Shown: positions 54,723 through 63,686 of the stretch, piece by piece
Layout of the letters: each line of letters opens with the position of its first letter
How positions within the stretch are numbered: the stretch's first letter is position 1
Assembly: GCA_964585385.1 (NCBI GenBank)
Contig: CAZPDP010000005.1
Coordinates: forward strand, 1-64,000
Direction: 5' to 3'
DNA: 64,000 nt
DNA from: JAGXLC01 sp964585385
Lineage (GTDB): Bacteria > Bacteroidota > Bacteroidia > Bacteroidales > UBA12077
Notes under the pieces: generated by a model
The model's database searches: none
What the model saw: the letters and a program-made list of their open reading frames with translations, nothing else
What the model was told of the DNA's origin: nothing
Translations under genes and position numbers: made by a program

Positions 54723-57686
54723 TTATACCAGTTCGTTGTTAACTTTATTCATATATGTTACAGATGGTAATGTATGTAGATGTTCTAATAAGCGATAGTT
54801 TCTGCTGTTTTTTAGCTTTTTCGATATTTTACTATCCGGATCATTCATATCGCCAAATATTATAGCCTCGGCAGGACATGCTTGCTGGCAAGCTGTCTTG
54901 ATGTCTTTGTCCTTAAGCTTCCGTCCTTCTGATTTTGCAGCAAGCTTGCCAGCTTGTATTCGCTGTATGCAGAAATTGCACTTCTCAATTACGCCTTTAG
55001 CCCTCACTGTTACGTCCGGATTCAGGATCATTCTTGGGAGATCAAGTGTTAAATCTGCAGGGTCGACTGTGTTACCGGCCATGGCATCGGCTTTGTTGTA
55101 ATCGTGCCAGTTAAACCTTCTCACTTTATAAGGGCAGTTGTTGTTGCAATAACGCGTTCCGATACAACGGTTATAGGCCATTTGATTAACTCCTTCTGAA
55201 CTGTGGGTTGTTGCTTGAACCGGACAAACATTTTCACAGGGTGCATTGTCACAGTGCTGACACATAAGAGGCTGTCTTAGTACTTCGGGGTTATCCTCAT
55301 CCCCTGAATAATACCTGTCAATTCTTATCCAGTGCATTTCATGGGCCTGCCTTACTTCCTCTCTGCCTACCACTGGAATATTGTTTTCTATATTACATGC
55401 TATGGTACAAGTGTTGCAACCTACACATAAACTCAGGTCAACCAGCATACCCCAATGATGGCCCTTGTATTCATGTTTTTTATATAAAGATACATCTTCA
55501 GAGTGGTGCTTATCTCCGTGGTGAGAACCTTTTCCTCCGTCAGGATGGTGCAGGAATGCCTCCAGGGTCATTGAACGAACAATGTCCCTTTCTTCCATTG
55601 AGCTATGCATTTGAGTATTTGCCAGTTTGTATTTCCTACCTGTGTTTTCAATCTTGATTCCATTACGGGAATACATTCGATGTCCTTCTGAGAAATTCAA
55701 CATTGAGTAGATATTTACTCCAAGTCCTTCCCCTACCTTTCCTGATTTTTTTCTGCCGTAGCCCAAGGCAACAGAAATTGTTTTTTTTGATTGACCGGGT
55801 TGAACCAGTGCTGGAATTTCCAGTTTGCCGTTGAGCTTTATAATGTCGTTGGTTTTGATTCCATATTCATTTGCAAGAGATGGAGAAATGGCTGCATAAT
55901 TGTCCCAGCAAATTTGTGATATGGGGTCAGGCAATTCCTGAAGCCATGGATTGTTGGCATATCTGCCAGAAGAAACAGCTACATTTTCAAAAGTATGAAG
56001 CTCAATTCCCTCATCTTTATTTCCGGATGTTTTTTCTACAATCTGTTTGAGAGTTGAGTAATTCATAGAAGGATTGACAGCGGCTTTAGATGGTAAATTA
56101 TATACTCCATCACGCAGACTTTTATTCCAGAAATGTCGAAAATCTATAAATCTGCTATCTTTTTTGAACAAATTCTCTTTCCAGTGGGTCCTTATATATT
56201 CCAGGTAATCAGGCTTTCGACCTGCCCATTTGAGCAGAGACTCCTGAGCCTGCCGTGTGTCGAAAATATGATTAATGCCGGGTTGTGCAAGGCTGTAATG
56301 ATTTTCTTTTGGTAGATAATCATTCCATGATTCTGCAAAATGATGGTCGGGGCAAATATAATCGCATAAATCTGCAGTTTCATTTACTTCTGTTGCCAGG
56401 GCAATGGTATGTTTAACCTTTTTCATCCCGTCCTTGAATTCATTTGAATTAGGCAGGCTATAAACGGGGTTGGTATCATAAAAAATCAGAGCCTCAACCT
56501 CCTCATTGTTCATATTCCTGATAAGTTTTTCAATAGCTTTATCGTCTCCACGTTTAAGATATAGCGGCTGATTCAGGTTTATTGTAGTCTCATAATTTTC
56601 GAGTACATAATTGATTCCATTCACGAGAATTTGGATTTCAGGATCGTTGGAACCCGAGACAATAAGAGACTTCCCTTTATTTTTCAGCAAAAGATCTCCA
56701 ATCTTTTTAAAATTAAGTCCTGTGAATTCCTCAGTATCTATTTTCTCATTTCTGATATACTTATAAAACTGGGCCAGTATATATTTCTCTTCTGAAGGCT
56801 TTATGACAATTCTTTTATCAGCATTGCTTCCGGTAAGTGAGAGAGTGCTTTCAATCTGGAGGTGATAAGACATATTCTTTCCTGCACTCTCGGGTTCACG
56901 TGTAGTAGAGTATTGTTTGGTAAACTCAACTGGAGAAAGCCATGTGCCAAGAAAATCAGCTCCAAAACTTACTATGATTTTGGCTCTGTCAAACCGGTAA
57001 TCCGGAATAACAGGCTTACCAAAGCTTATACGGTTGGCTTCCCGCATACCTGAATAGGAGATGTCATCATACATGATATGCTCTATCTCCGGATAACGTT
57101 CAGAAAATTCGCTGAGGAGCTTTTTTGTGGACGGACTGATTATGGTTGAGGAAAGAATTACTTTTCTTTTTTTTGTATCAGAGGGTTCCTTGAGAATGTT
57201 CATAATATCCCTGTCAATCTGCTCCCAGCTTACTTGTTTTTTATTATACATGGGATATTTATAGCGGGCATTATCGTACAAACCTGTTACTGAAGCCTGA
57301 ACAATAGAATTGGTGCCGCCTTTCGTTATTGGTGAGAGTTTGTTTCCTTCCACTTTTATGGGGCGACCATCCCTTACTTTGAGCAGAATGCTGCAATATT
57401 GGTTTCCATCGAAAAATGAAGAGGCATAATAATTCGCTTTTCCGGGTGTGATCTCTTCAGGTTTAACAAGGTAGGGAATTGCTTTTTTTATAGGTCTTTC
57501 ACAGGCAGATAATAACAGTGCACTTGAAACACCAAATCCGAAAAGCTTTAAGAAATTTCTTCTGCTTGACTTACCTGCTGAATTATCAAGCATATCAATC
57601 AGGGATAAGGAATGCTGGTCGCTAGCTGGGTCCTTTTGGGTAATCTGTTGTTTATTAAGTTCTTCTATATTTTTCCAATATTCCAT
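54723..57686 (-). CDS. actB: ACIII iron-sulfur subunit ActB
   Basis: This 987-residue subunit joins a molybdopterin-oxidoreductase-like region (about 75-700, lacking cofactor) to a ferredoxin-like region. A twin-arginine signal (SSRRNFLK, R42-R43) with a lipobox cysteine C62 directs export. Four cluster motifs follow: CVGCNTCTIAC, CQHCDNAPCENVCP, CIGTRYCNNNCP and CNFC paired with CQQACP. Thr replaces the second Cys in the third motif, which predicts a [3Fe-4S] cluster there, as reported for other ActB proteins. It passes electrons from ActC to the hemes of ActA/E. Confidence 0.95.
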   Translation of the reverse strand: MEYWKNIEELNKQQITQKDPASDQHSLSLIDMLDNSAGKSSRRNFLKLFGFGVSSALLLSACERPIKKAIPYLVKPEEITPGKANYYASSFFDGNQYCSILLKVRDGRPIKVEGNKLSPITKGGTNSIVQASVTGLYDNARYKYPMYNKKQVSWEQIDRDIMNILKEPSDTKKRKVILSSTIISPSTKKLLSEFSERYPEIEHIMYDDISYSGMREANRISFGKPVIPDYRFDRAKIIVSFGADFLGTWLSPVEFTKQYSTTREPESAGKNMSYHLQIESTLSLTGSNADKRIVIKPSEEKYILAQFYKYIRNEKIDTEEFTGLNFKKIGDLLLKNKGKSLIVSGSNDPEIQILVNGINYVLENYETTINLNQPLYLKRGDDKAIEKLIRNMNNEEVEALIFYDTNPVYSLPNSNEFKDGMKKVKHTIALATEVNETADLCDYICPDHHFAESWNDYLPKENHYSLAQPGINHIFDTRQAQESLLKWAGRKPDYLEYIRTHWKENLFKKDSRFIDFRHFWNKSLRDGVYNLPSKAAVNPSMNYSTLKQIVEKTSGNKDEGIELHTFENVAVSSGRYANNPWLQELPDPISQICWDNYAAISPSLANEYGIKTNDIIKLNGKLEIPALVQPGQSKKTISVALGYGRKKSGKVGEGLGVNIYSMLNFSEGHRMYSRNGIKIENTGRKYKLANTQMHSSMEERDIVRSMTLEAFLHHPDGGKGSHHGDKHHSEDVSLYKKHEYKGHHWGMLVDLSLCVGCNTCTIACNIENNIPVVGREEVRQAHEMHWIRIDRYYSGDEDNPEVLRQPLMCQHCDNAPCENVCPVQATTHSSEGVNQMAYNRCIGTRYCNNNCPYKVRRFNWHDYNKADAMAGNTVDPADLTLDLPRMILNPDVTVRAKGVIEKCNFCIQRIQAGKLAAKSEGRKLKDKDIKTACQQACPAEAIIFGDMNDPDSKISKKLKNSRNYRLLEHLHTLPSVTYMNKVNNELV

Positions 57687-57735
57687 AATTCTTTTTTATT
57701 TAGTACTTATATAATACTACCCTAATAATAAGCCT

Positions 57736-58896
57736 CTAATAGTGGCATTTCATGCAGTCTGTTCCTCCAATTTCTTTGACTAGAACTGAATCAATCTTTC
57801 CTTCTTTCAATTTTTGGTGAAATTCTTCAAAAGTGTACTGATAATAACTGTTTTCAAGCATATTTACCTTTCTTGTGCGGTGGCAATCCAGGCACCAACC
57901 CATCGATAGATCGGAATACTGCTTAACCACGTGCATTTCTTCAACAGGTCCGTGACAAGCCTGGCAATCCAGCCCTGCAACACCTGTATGTTGTGCATGA
58001 CTAAAAAATACATGATCGGGCAATTGGTGAATTCTCACCCACTCTAAGGGTACAGAGTCATTTAGGGCCTGCTTAATTTTGTTGATCTCAAAGTCACCAG
58101 AATTACTCCCTTCCATTACCACTTCATGACAATTAATGCATAAACCTGGGCCGGGAATATGCGCAGATTTACTTTTTTCTGCTGTATGATGGCAGTACAT
58201 GCAATCAATTTTATTGTCTGTAGCGTGTATCTTATGGGAAAATTTAATGGGTTGAAGAGGTTGGTAACCAGGCATTCTGTCAATGGCTACAGCTTCTTTG
58301 TAGAGAATATTGACAATACCAACAATCGCTCCTGTGATTAAAAGAAAATGGATAGCGCTTTTCTTGATTTTTTTAAAGATGGCCAGATCAGCAAGTAGAA
58401 TGATTATGAGTACTATTAAACCGATGAATATCAATAATTTGGTAACTACCGGTTTTTCTTCTTTCAGGCCGGTTTGCCTGACTTGTCCAAGGTATGCTCT
58501 TATTTGACTGACTTGTTCTGAAGATAGTTCAATATTTTCATGCGCAGTCATCCCCGCCTGTGAAACCTGGTTAAATAATTCATTTGCAAATGCGGCACTG
58601 TCAAGATGCTCTGTTGATTTGGCAATGGCATGGGCAGACGGATTCCAGTTTAAGGTGTCTATTTGATTCGTATAATGACAAGAAGCACAATTAACGGTTT
58701 GCTCCCCTGTACTTATTAAACCATGAAACAAACGTTTTCCTACATTTATGGCATGTTGATTATGAGTACTTTGATGAGTTGAATGGGAACTTGTATCGAT
58801 TTTTGCAGCTTTTCCTGATTGAAAGCTAATGCCTGTAATAATTAAAATTATCCAGGCTTTCAGGATAGGTTTATAGAATTTTGTAGAAATTATCAT
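57736..58896 (-). CDS. actA: ACIII multiheme cytochrome c subunit ActA (six CXXCH motifs)
   Basis: This 386-residue protein has an N-terminal signal or anchor helix and six c-type heme motifs: C70-H74, C232-H236, C253-H257, C311-H315, C335-H339 and C381-H385. The first lies in its own small domain (about 48-140), separated from the five-heme C-terminal region by two membrane helices (about 153-173 and 181-199). The last five match the pentaheme core of Act A subunits. It is the first Act gene after ctaB, 22 bp away. The N-terminal heme domain is the unusual part. Confidence 0.92.
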   Translation of the reverse strand: MIISTKFYKPILKAWIILIITGISFQSGKAAKIDTSSHSTHQSTHNQHAINVGKRLFHGLISTGEQTVNCASCHYTNQIDTLNWNPSAHAIAKSTEHLDSAAFANELFNQVSQAGMTAHENIELSSEQVSQIRAYLGQVRQTGLKEEKPVVTKLLIFIGLIVLIIILLADLAIFKKIKKSAIHFLLITGAIVGIVNILYKEAVAIDRMPGYQPLQPIKFSHKIHATDNKIDCMYCHHTAEKSKSAHIPGPGLCINCHEVVMEGSNSGDFEINKIKQALNDSVPLEWVRIHQLPDHVFFSHAQHTGVAGLDCQACHGPVEEMHVVKQYSDLSMGWCLDCHRTRKVNMLENSYYQYTFEEFHQKLKEGKIDSVLVKEIGGTDCMKCHY

Positions 58897-58918
58897 ATAA
58901 GTCGCTGTATAAATTTGC

Positions 58919-59794
58919 TTAAATTAAATGATCTATGCATAAAAGTATTATTACCAACAATACATAATAATTTATAGAACGAAAGTGTATATTTAGTTGC
59001 ATTTTTTCCTTCTTGTTGAGTAATCTGCTGAATTGAATAACGAGGCCAATAGATAAAATAAGAATGATGATTGTTATAGTATTTGATGAAACAAGGCTTG
59101 AAAATGCCATAATAATTGCCATTACAGAACTTCCCAAAATCATCAGGAAGAGCTGTCTTCTAATTTGAGTTTTTGAAAATAAATCAGTTAGGACAGGGAA
59201 TCCTGCTTTTTTGTAGTCAGAAGCAAAATGCAAACCCAACATCCAGAAATGAGGTATTTGCCATATAAAAAAGAATAGGCCCAGCATAATGGCATTGGAT
59301 TCAATTAAACTTCCACCGGCAGCAACCCAGCCCACTAAAGGAGGTATGGCTCCGATTATTGACCCCGGAATAACAGCAAAAGCAGTTATTTTTTTGAGGT
59401 TAGTGTAAATAATATTGTACCATATGAATGCTGTAAGAGCCAATAGAAGCACGAGCCAGCCTGAAAACAAATAAAGAATGAGAACTGCAGCAATAAACTC
59501 AATAGATGCAAGCCACCATGCAAAAGATTTGGATACTTCGCCTGCAGGAATAGGTCGCTTTTGTGTTCTTTCCATCAATGAATCTGTGCGTTCTTCTTGA
59601 ATATGATTGATAACTGATGAGCTGCAAGCCAGAATAAATATACCCAAAACAGCCCAGAGCATATCTGGATCTAAAGCCTGTTTTTTAACAATGTACCCTA
59701 CTGCTGTCGTTATCCCAACAGCAAATGTTATGTATATTTTATTAAGTTTGACCAATACCTTAAGTTTTTCAATGAGTAAGTTGTTATCCTTCAT
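58919..59794 (-). CDS. ctaB: Protoheme IX farnesyltransferase
   Basis: This 291-residue UbiA-family prenyltransferase makes heme O from heme B, the precursor of heme A in caa3 oxidase. About eight membrane helices are predicted. The substrate motif is EERTDSLMERTQKRPIPAG, and the second, SDYKKAGFPVL, is intact. It is the promoter-proximal gene of the Act operon, so heme synthesis is linked with ACIII. A ctaA gene is not in the window. Confidence 0.95.
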   Translation of the reverse strand: MKDNNLLIEKLKVLVKLNKIYITFAVGITTAVGYIVKKQALDPDMLWAVLGIFILACSSSVINHIQEERTDSLMERTQKRPIPAGEVSKSFAWWLASIEFIAAVLILYLFSGWLVLLLALTAFIWYNIIYTNLKKITAFAVIPGSIIGAIPPLVGWVAAGGSLIESNAIMLGLFFFIWQIPHFWMLGLHFASDYKKAGFPVLTDLFSKTQIRRQLFLMILGSSVMAIIMAFSSLVSSNTITIIILILSIGLVIQFSRLLNKKEKMQLNIHFRSINYYVLLVIILLCIDHLI

Positions 59795-60000
59795 TTTTGT
59801 TAAGCCCTGTGTAATCTGCTCTCAGTCTTATTTCCTTCAAGATGAAGAAAGTAAATTTTTATAAAAATATAGAAATTTTGTGAACTCTGCAGATAATAGA
59901 AATTTTTGAAAATTGTGTTAAACTTATACATAATAAGTCTAAATAATAAGGTCTTGGTTAATATAAAGCCTCTTTAAGTGGATTTATTGATAATCCCTAA

Positions 60001-60315
60001 CTATTTTTTAATAACCTGATATCCAGTCGATTCAATAGCAGATTCAAAAGAGGATTTATTCACCTTGCTGGAATCGAATTCTATAGTGGTCAGTCCTTTT
60101 TCATGATCTGCTGTTACATTAGCAATTCCCGGTAGTCCCCTGATTTTATTTTCGATTGCTGTTTCACAACCAGTACAGGTCATACCGTCAACTTGAATAG
60201 TAAGGGTTTTGTTACTTTTAATATCTGCTTCCTTATTCTCCTTGTCAGAAGGAGATGATGCCTGTTGACAGCCTGCAATAAATAGAAGTAAGGTCAGGTA
60301 AAGAATTGTTTTCAT
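60001..60315 (-). CDS. Heavy-metal-binding (HMA) lipoprotein
   Basis: This 104-residue exported lipoprotein (lipobox IAGC, C16) has an HMA domain with the metal motif GMTCTGCETA. Such periplasmic copper- or mercury-binding proteins feed or buffer metal. It stands near the ctaB/Act genes, so a link to oxidase copper supply is possible but not shown. The gap to ctaB (206 bp) shows no clear feature. Confidence 0.88.
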   Translation of the reverse strand: MKTILYLTLLLFIAGCQQASSPSDKENKEADIKSNKTLTIQVDGMTCTGCETAIENKIRGLPGIANVTADHEKGLTTIEFDSSKVNKSSFESAIESTGYQVIKK

Positions 60316-60473
60316 AGGTAAAGGTTTTAGGGTTTTGAATAGGATTTTCTTACTTTGAAATATAATAAGTTTTATAAGTTATTCATTTTATATAATATCG
60401 TTTTGTAATATTGCTTATTTAAATGGTCAGTATTCCTATTCTGTAATTTTTGTCAGAGATTATCTTAACTAAA

Positions 60474-60857
60474 TTAATTATTCTTATCATTTTCACTACC
60501 AAAGGTTGATGCTATCATTATTGCACCACCCATCAGCGATGTGTCTTTGAGGAGTTGCATCATTGCCATTCTGGGAGTTTCTCCTTGTTCAAAAAGACCC
60601 GGAATATGAATAGAGAGAATGAAGATAAGAAGCATGGCGGCTAAAAGATAGCAAGAAATTCTGATGTATTTTTTTATTATGATGCTTACACTTGCAAGAA
60701 TCAGGAATACACCTGATAACAGTACAGTAAAGCCAGTACCGGGAATAAAGGAGGTAAGCATCCCAGTGAAAAAATCGACCATTAAAAAATGGTTTAGTCC
60801 GAAGATGCCAAATGGTAAGGCAAAGAGTATTCTTCCGATTAATGATAGTTGTTTCAT
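60474..60857 (-). CDS. DoxX-family membrane protein
   Basis: This 127-residue protein has four predicted membrane helices and the DoxX opening GRILFALPFGIFGLNHF. Members act in various redox or detoxification settings, and the role here is unknown. It is preceded by a -7 box at 60905 and lies 158 bp upstream of the HMA lipoprotein gene. Confidence 0.8.
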   Translation of the reverse strand: MKQLSLIGRILFALPFGIFGLNHFLMVDFFTGMLTSFIPGTGFTVLLSGVFLILASVSIIIKKYIRISCYLLAAMLLIFILSIHIPGLFEQGETPRMAMMQLLKDTSLMGGAIMIASTFGSENDKNN

Positions 60858-60904
60858 AATAGTTAAATTTAGTAATACGCATAGTTGTTAATGTGCGGAT
60901 TATT

Positions 60905-60912
60905 CAAATGTA
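60905..60912 (-). promoter_or_regulatory. Probable -7 promoter box of the DoxX gene
   Basis: TACATTTG on the minus strand fits TAnnTTTG and lies about 48 bases before the DoxX ATG. No -33 match was found. Confidence 0.4.
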
Positions 60913-61015
60913 AAGAAAATATAAATAGAAGGGGGGAGAGTGAATTATTTATATTTAGTCTATTTTAGGAAGAATTTATTCTGAAAATAGCTTCATTGGT
61001 TACTTACAAAAGCTA

Positions 61016-62125
61016 TTATTTATGTTTGATAAATTTGACCTGATATACTTTTGACCATCTCTTGCCGGTCATGAAAATTCTGCCATTTTTCTGATCATAA
61101 GCTATACCGTTAAGTACATTGTCATTATCCTGTTTGTATTTTTCAGGAACCAGGTTGCTGCAGTCAATTTTTTCCAGAACCTTACCTGTTTCTGGATCAA
61201 AAGCAATTATATATGATTCCTGCCATATATTGGCGTATACTTTTCCATCGATATATTCAAGTTCATTTAAATTCTTCATAGGTCCGTTATTGTCATATAC
61301 TTCAATTCTACCAATTTCCGAGAAAAATTCCGGGTCTAAAAAGTATATAATGGAACTACCATCACTCATTATCAGCTTTTCCCCGTCAGTGGTAATTCCC
61401 CAGCCCTGCGTTGGATAGCGTACTTTATTGATCAGTTTAAACCTTTCTTTGTCATACACAAAACCGGTCCTCGAAGTCCATGTTAGTTGAATGATTTTGT
61501 CTTTGTAAGAAGTTATCCCTTCTCCGAAATATTGCGATGGGAGCGCTAAACTATTAATTAATTCACCGTCCGAAAGGTTTACTTTTCTTAACGAAGAGCT
61601 GCCTCTGTTACCGGTTCCTTCGTATAAAAACCTATCTTCATAAAATAAACCCTGGGTATATGCCCCTGGATCATGGGGGTAAGTTTTTATGATTTTTGCT
61701 GTATATTTTTTCGGAATTATATTCGATTTGAATGTTAATCTTTTATAAAGTACATCCGTTTGCCCGTTACTGAGGTAGGCTTCAAATCTGAAATTATTAC
61801 CACCCACCGGAAAATTATTCGTTGTAATTGATTTTTCTTTCACATTTTTATTTAACACATCCCATAATTCGTCATTTACATATATGCGCACAGAGTCACT
61901 GGATATAGTGTCGGGTAATTGAATGGTGAATTTTATTTTATCACCAATCGTGTGTTCTGATTTTTTGGAATCTGTATATAATTCAGCAATCTTCTCCTGC
62001 TTTTTTTCTGTCCTGTTTTTTTCTCTTTCGGATGCTGTGCTTTTGTCTTCTTCTTTTCTTGAACATGTTGTAGCCAAAAAGAAGCCCGGGATAAGGAGAA
62101 GAGTAATAATTTGTCTGAAAGTCAT
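61016..62125 (-). CDS. Glutamine cyclotransferase-like lipoprotein
   Basis: This 369-residue lipoprotein (lipobox ATTC, C21) has a C-terminal five-bladed propeller like plant-type glutaminyl cyclotransferase (about 120-369, with YPHDPGAYTQGLFYEDRFLYEGTG and GWGITTDGEKLIMSDGS). The enzyme family forms N-terminal pyroglutamate. The first 110 residues form an extra domain (IQLPDTISSDSVRIYVND). It starts within the stop of the preceding HAD gene (4-bp overlap, ATGA), so the two are co-translated. Confidence 0.88.
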   Translation of the reverse strand: MTFRQIITLLLIPGFFLATTCSRKEEDKSTASEREKNRTEKKQEKIAELYTDSKKSEHTIGDKIKFTIQLPDTISSDSVRIYVNDELWDVLNKNVKEKSITTNNFPVGGNNFRFEAYLSNGQTDVLYKRLTFKSNIIPKKYTAKIIKTYPHDPGAYTQGLFYEDRFLYEGTGNRGSSSLRKVNLSDGELINSLALPSQYFGEGITSYKDKIIQLTWTSRTGFVYDKERFKLINKVRYPTQGWGITTDGEKLIMSDGSSIIYFLDPEFFSEIGRIEVYDNNGPMKNLNELEYIDGKVYANIWQESYIIAFDPETGKVLEKIDCSNLVPEKYKQDNDNVLNGIAYDQKNGRIFMTGKRWSKVYQVKFIKHK

Positions 62126-62550
62126 AATGTAAGGTATTTGTTTTTTCCAAATATTTTTTTGAAAAATGAGCGGGAAGATTTTCCAGAGGAGTAATATGTA
62201 TTTTTTCCATAGACATCAGGATTTAGTAGAGCCCATGTCTCACTCCAGCCAGGAAATCCACCCAGGTTTTTATCATCAATATATATATCCGCATCTATTT
62301 TTCTACTGATTGTAGAATCAAATTTTTCTTCCGGGTAGTTTTTATTAACTGCATAAAATTCCAATCCGTTACTGCGGCAGAATTCGACGGCTTCGTCAAG
62401 CTGACGGCCTGATCTGAAGGTCCACAAAATAATAAGGTGACCGTCCTTCTGCAATTGGAGTAGAGTTTCAAAAGCAAATAGCTTGGGTTTCCCTATTTTG
62501 GGATACTTATTTTCAACAATGGTGCCATCAAAATCAACAGCAATTTTCAT
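62122..62550 (-). CDS. HAD-like hydrolase, BT0820 type
   Basis: This 142-residue small HAD-superfamily protein has the nucleophile motif VDFDGTIVE (D6, D8) and ILWTFRSGRQLDEAVE as motif II region. The DADIYIDDKNLGG near the end holds the acidic motif IV. The substrate is unknown. It overlaps the next gene by 4 bp. A -7 box lies at 62576. Confidence 0.87.
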   Translation of the reverse strand: MKIAVDFDGTIVENKYPKIGKPKLFAFETLLQLQKDGHLIILWTFRSGRQLDEAVEFCRSNGLEFYAVNKNYPEEKFDSTISRKIDADIYIDDKNLGGFPGWSETWALLNPDVYGKNTYYSSGKSSRSFFKKIFGKNKYLTL

Positions 62551-62575
62551 CAGATAACAAGGTATTTGTAACAGA

Positions 62576-62583
62576 CAAAGATA
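62576..62583 (-). promoter_or_regulatory. Probable -7 promoter box of the HAD gene
   Basis: TATCTTTG on the minus strand fits TAnnTTTG, 25 bases before the HAD gene ATG. It shares the 133-bp divergent gap with the pssA promoter. Confidence 0.45.
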
Positions 62584-62624
62584 AAAATTATATTTTGCCG
62601 AAGATTTTAAATTACTAAAACTTG

Positions 62625-62654
62625 TTTGCCGGATTATATTTTACTTTATTTTTG
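62625..62654 (+). promoter_or_regulatory. pssA promoter
   Basis: TTTG (62625-62628), 18 bases, TATTTTTG (62647-62654). It ends 29 bases before the TTG start of pssA. Confidence 0.58.
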
Positions 62655-62683
62655 TAATTCTTTAGAATAAAACCTTACATCTG

Positions 62684-63421
62684 TTGAGAAGCATAATAAG
62701 GCAAATACCTAATTTTATAACCCTGCTAAATTTGATGGCAGGGATGATTTCTGTTGCTTTTTCGGCTGTGGGAAATTTTTCTGTAGCGGCATTGCTGGTA
62801 TTTATTGGTGCTATATTTGATTTTTCTGATGGTTGGGTTGCCAGAATGCTTAAAACGGGGTCACCATTAGGGAAGCAACTGGATTCTCTTGCAGATATAG
62901 TGAGCTTTGGATTTGCTCCTGCTTTCATGTTGCACATGTACTTAAAAAAAATTATCCTTCAAAATTATCTGACAACAGAAATTGGATTTGTCGGAGCTGA
63001 AAACCTGGTTATACTGCTATCTCCTTTTTTGATCACTGTTTTTGCAGCTATACGTCTGGCTGTTTTCAATCTTGATGACCAGCAAAAAAACCGATTCACA
63101 GGTTTGCCCGTTCCAGCAGTAGCATTGTTCTTTATTTCAGCCGTTTATAATATGCAAAGCCATCTTGGCGGGAAACTCTATATTCATGAAGTCAATTGGT
63201 TACTAATGGTTGTTGTATTTTCGGTATTAATGGTTATAAAATTCCCTATGTTTTCTCTTAAATTTGAGCATTACTGCTGGAAAGGAAATGAAATTCAATA
63301 TATTTTTATTGGTATTTCTATTATTTTATTGGTAACATTGCAAACAATTGGAATCAGCTTAGCTGTTATTTTATATATTTTTCTTTCTGTTTTAATGAAT
63401 GTCTTACAACTTAATAGATAA
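62684..63421 (+). CDS. pssA: CDP-diacylglycerol-serine O-phosphatidyltransferase
   Basis: This 245-residue membrane enzyme makes phosphatidylserine, the precursor of phosphatidylethanolamine. The CDP-alcohol signature DGx2ARx8Gx3Dx3D is complete (DGWVARMLKTGSPLGKQLDSLAD). Seven or eight membrane helices are likely. The start is TTG 62684: no ATG lies between the in-frame TAG at 62663 and the first conserved segment IPNFITLLNLMAG. purS follows 4 bp after the stop. A phosphatidylserine decarboxylase gene is not in the window. Confidence 0.94.
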   Translation: MRSIIRQIPNFITLLNLMAGMISVAFSAVGNFSVAALLVFIGAIFDFSDGWVARMLKTGSPLGKQLDSLADIVSFGFAPAFMLHMYLKKIILQNYLTTEIGFVGAENLVILLSPFLITVFAAIRLAVFNLDDQQKNRFTGLPVPAVALFFISAVYNMQSHLGGKLYIHEVNWLLMVVVFSVLMVIKFPMFSLKFEHYCWKGNEIQYIFIGISIILLVTLQTIGISLAVILYIFLSVLMNVLQLNR

Positions 63422-63425
63422 TGAA

Positions 63426-63686
63426 ATGAAGTTTATTGCCGAAATTAATGTTATGCCCTTAAAAGCTTTACTTGACCCACAAGGTAAAGCTGTTCAACAT
63501 AGTATGAAAAAGATTGGATTTGAAGAAGTCGATAACGTAAGGATTGGAAAGCATATTACAATGGAGATTGAGGCAGAAAGCAAAGAAAAAGCTCTTGAGA
63601 AAGTGAATGAAGCTTGTAACAAAATTCTTGCAAATCCTGTTATGGAAGGTTATGAATACGAGGTAAGAGGAGCAGATGCTGATTAA
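63426..63686 (+). CDS. purS: Phosphoribosylformylglycinamidine synthase subunit PurS
   Basis: This 86-residue protein from ATG 63426 links PurQ and small PurL in the third step of purine synthesis. The sequence MPLKALLDPQGKAVQ and VRIGKHITMEIEA is the family form. The frame would allow a start at 63399, inside pssA, but the later ATG gives the usual N-terminus. purQ and purL are not adjacent. It overlaps the convergent gene at its 3' end by 4 bp. Confidence 0.92.
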   Translation: MKFIAEINVMPLKALLDPQGKAVQHSMKKIGFEEVDNVRIGKHITMEIEAESKEKALEKVNEACNKILANPVMEGYEYEVRGADAD

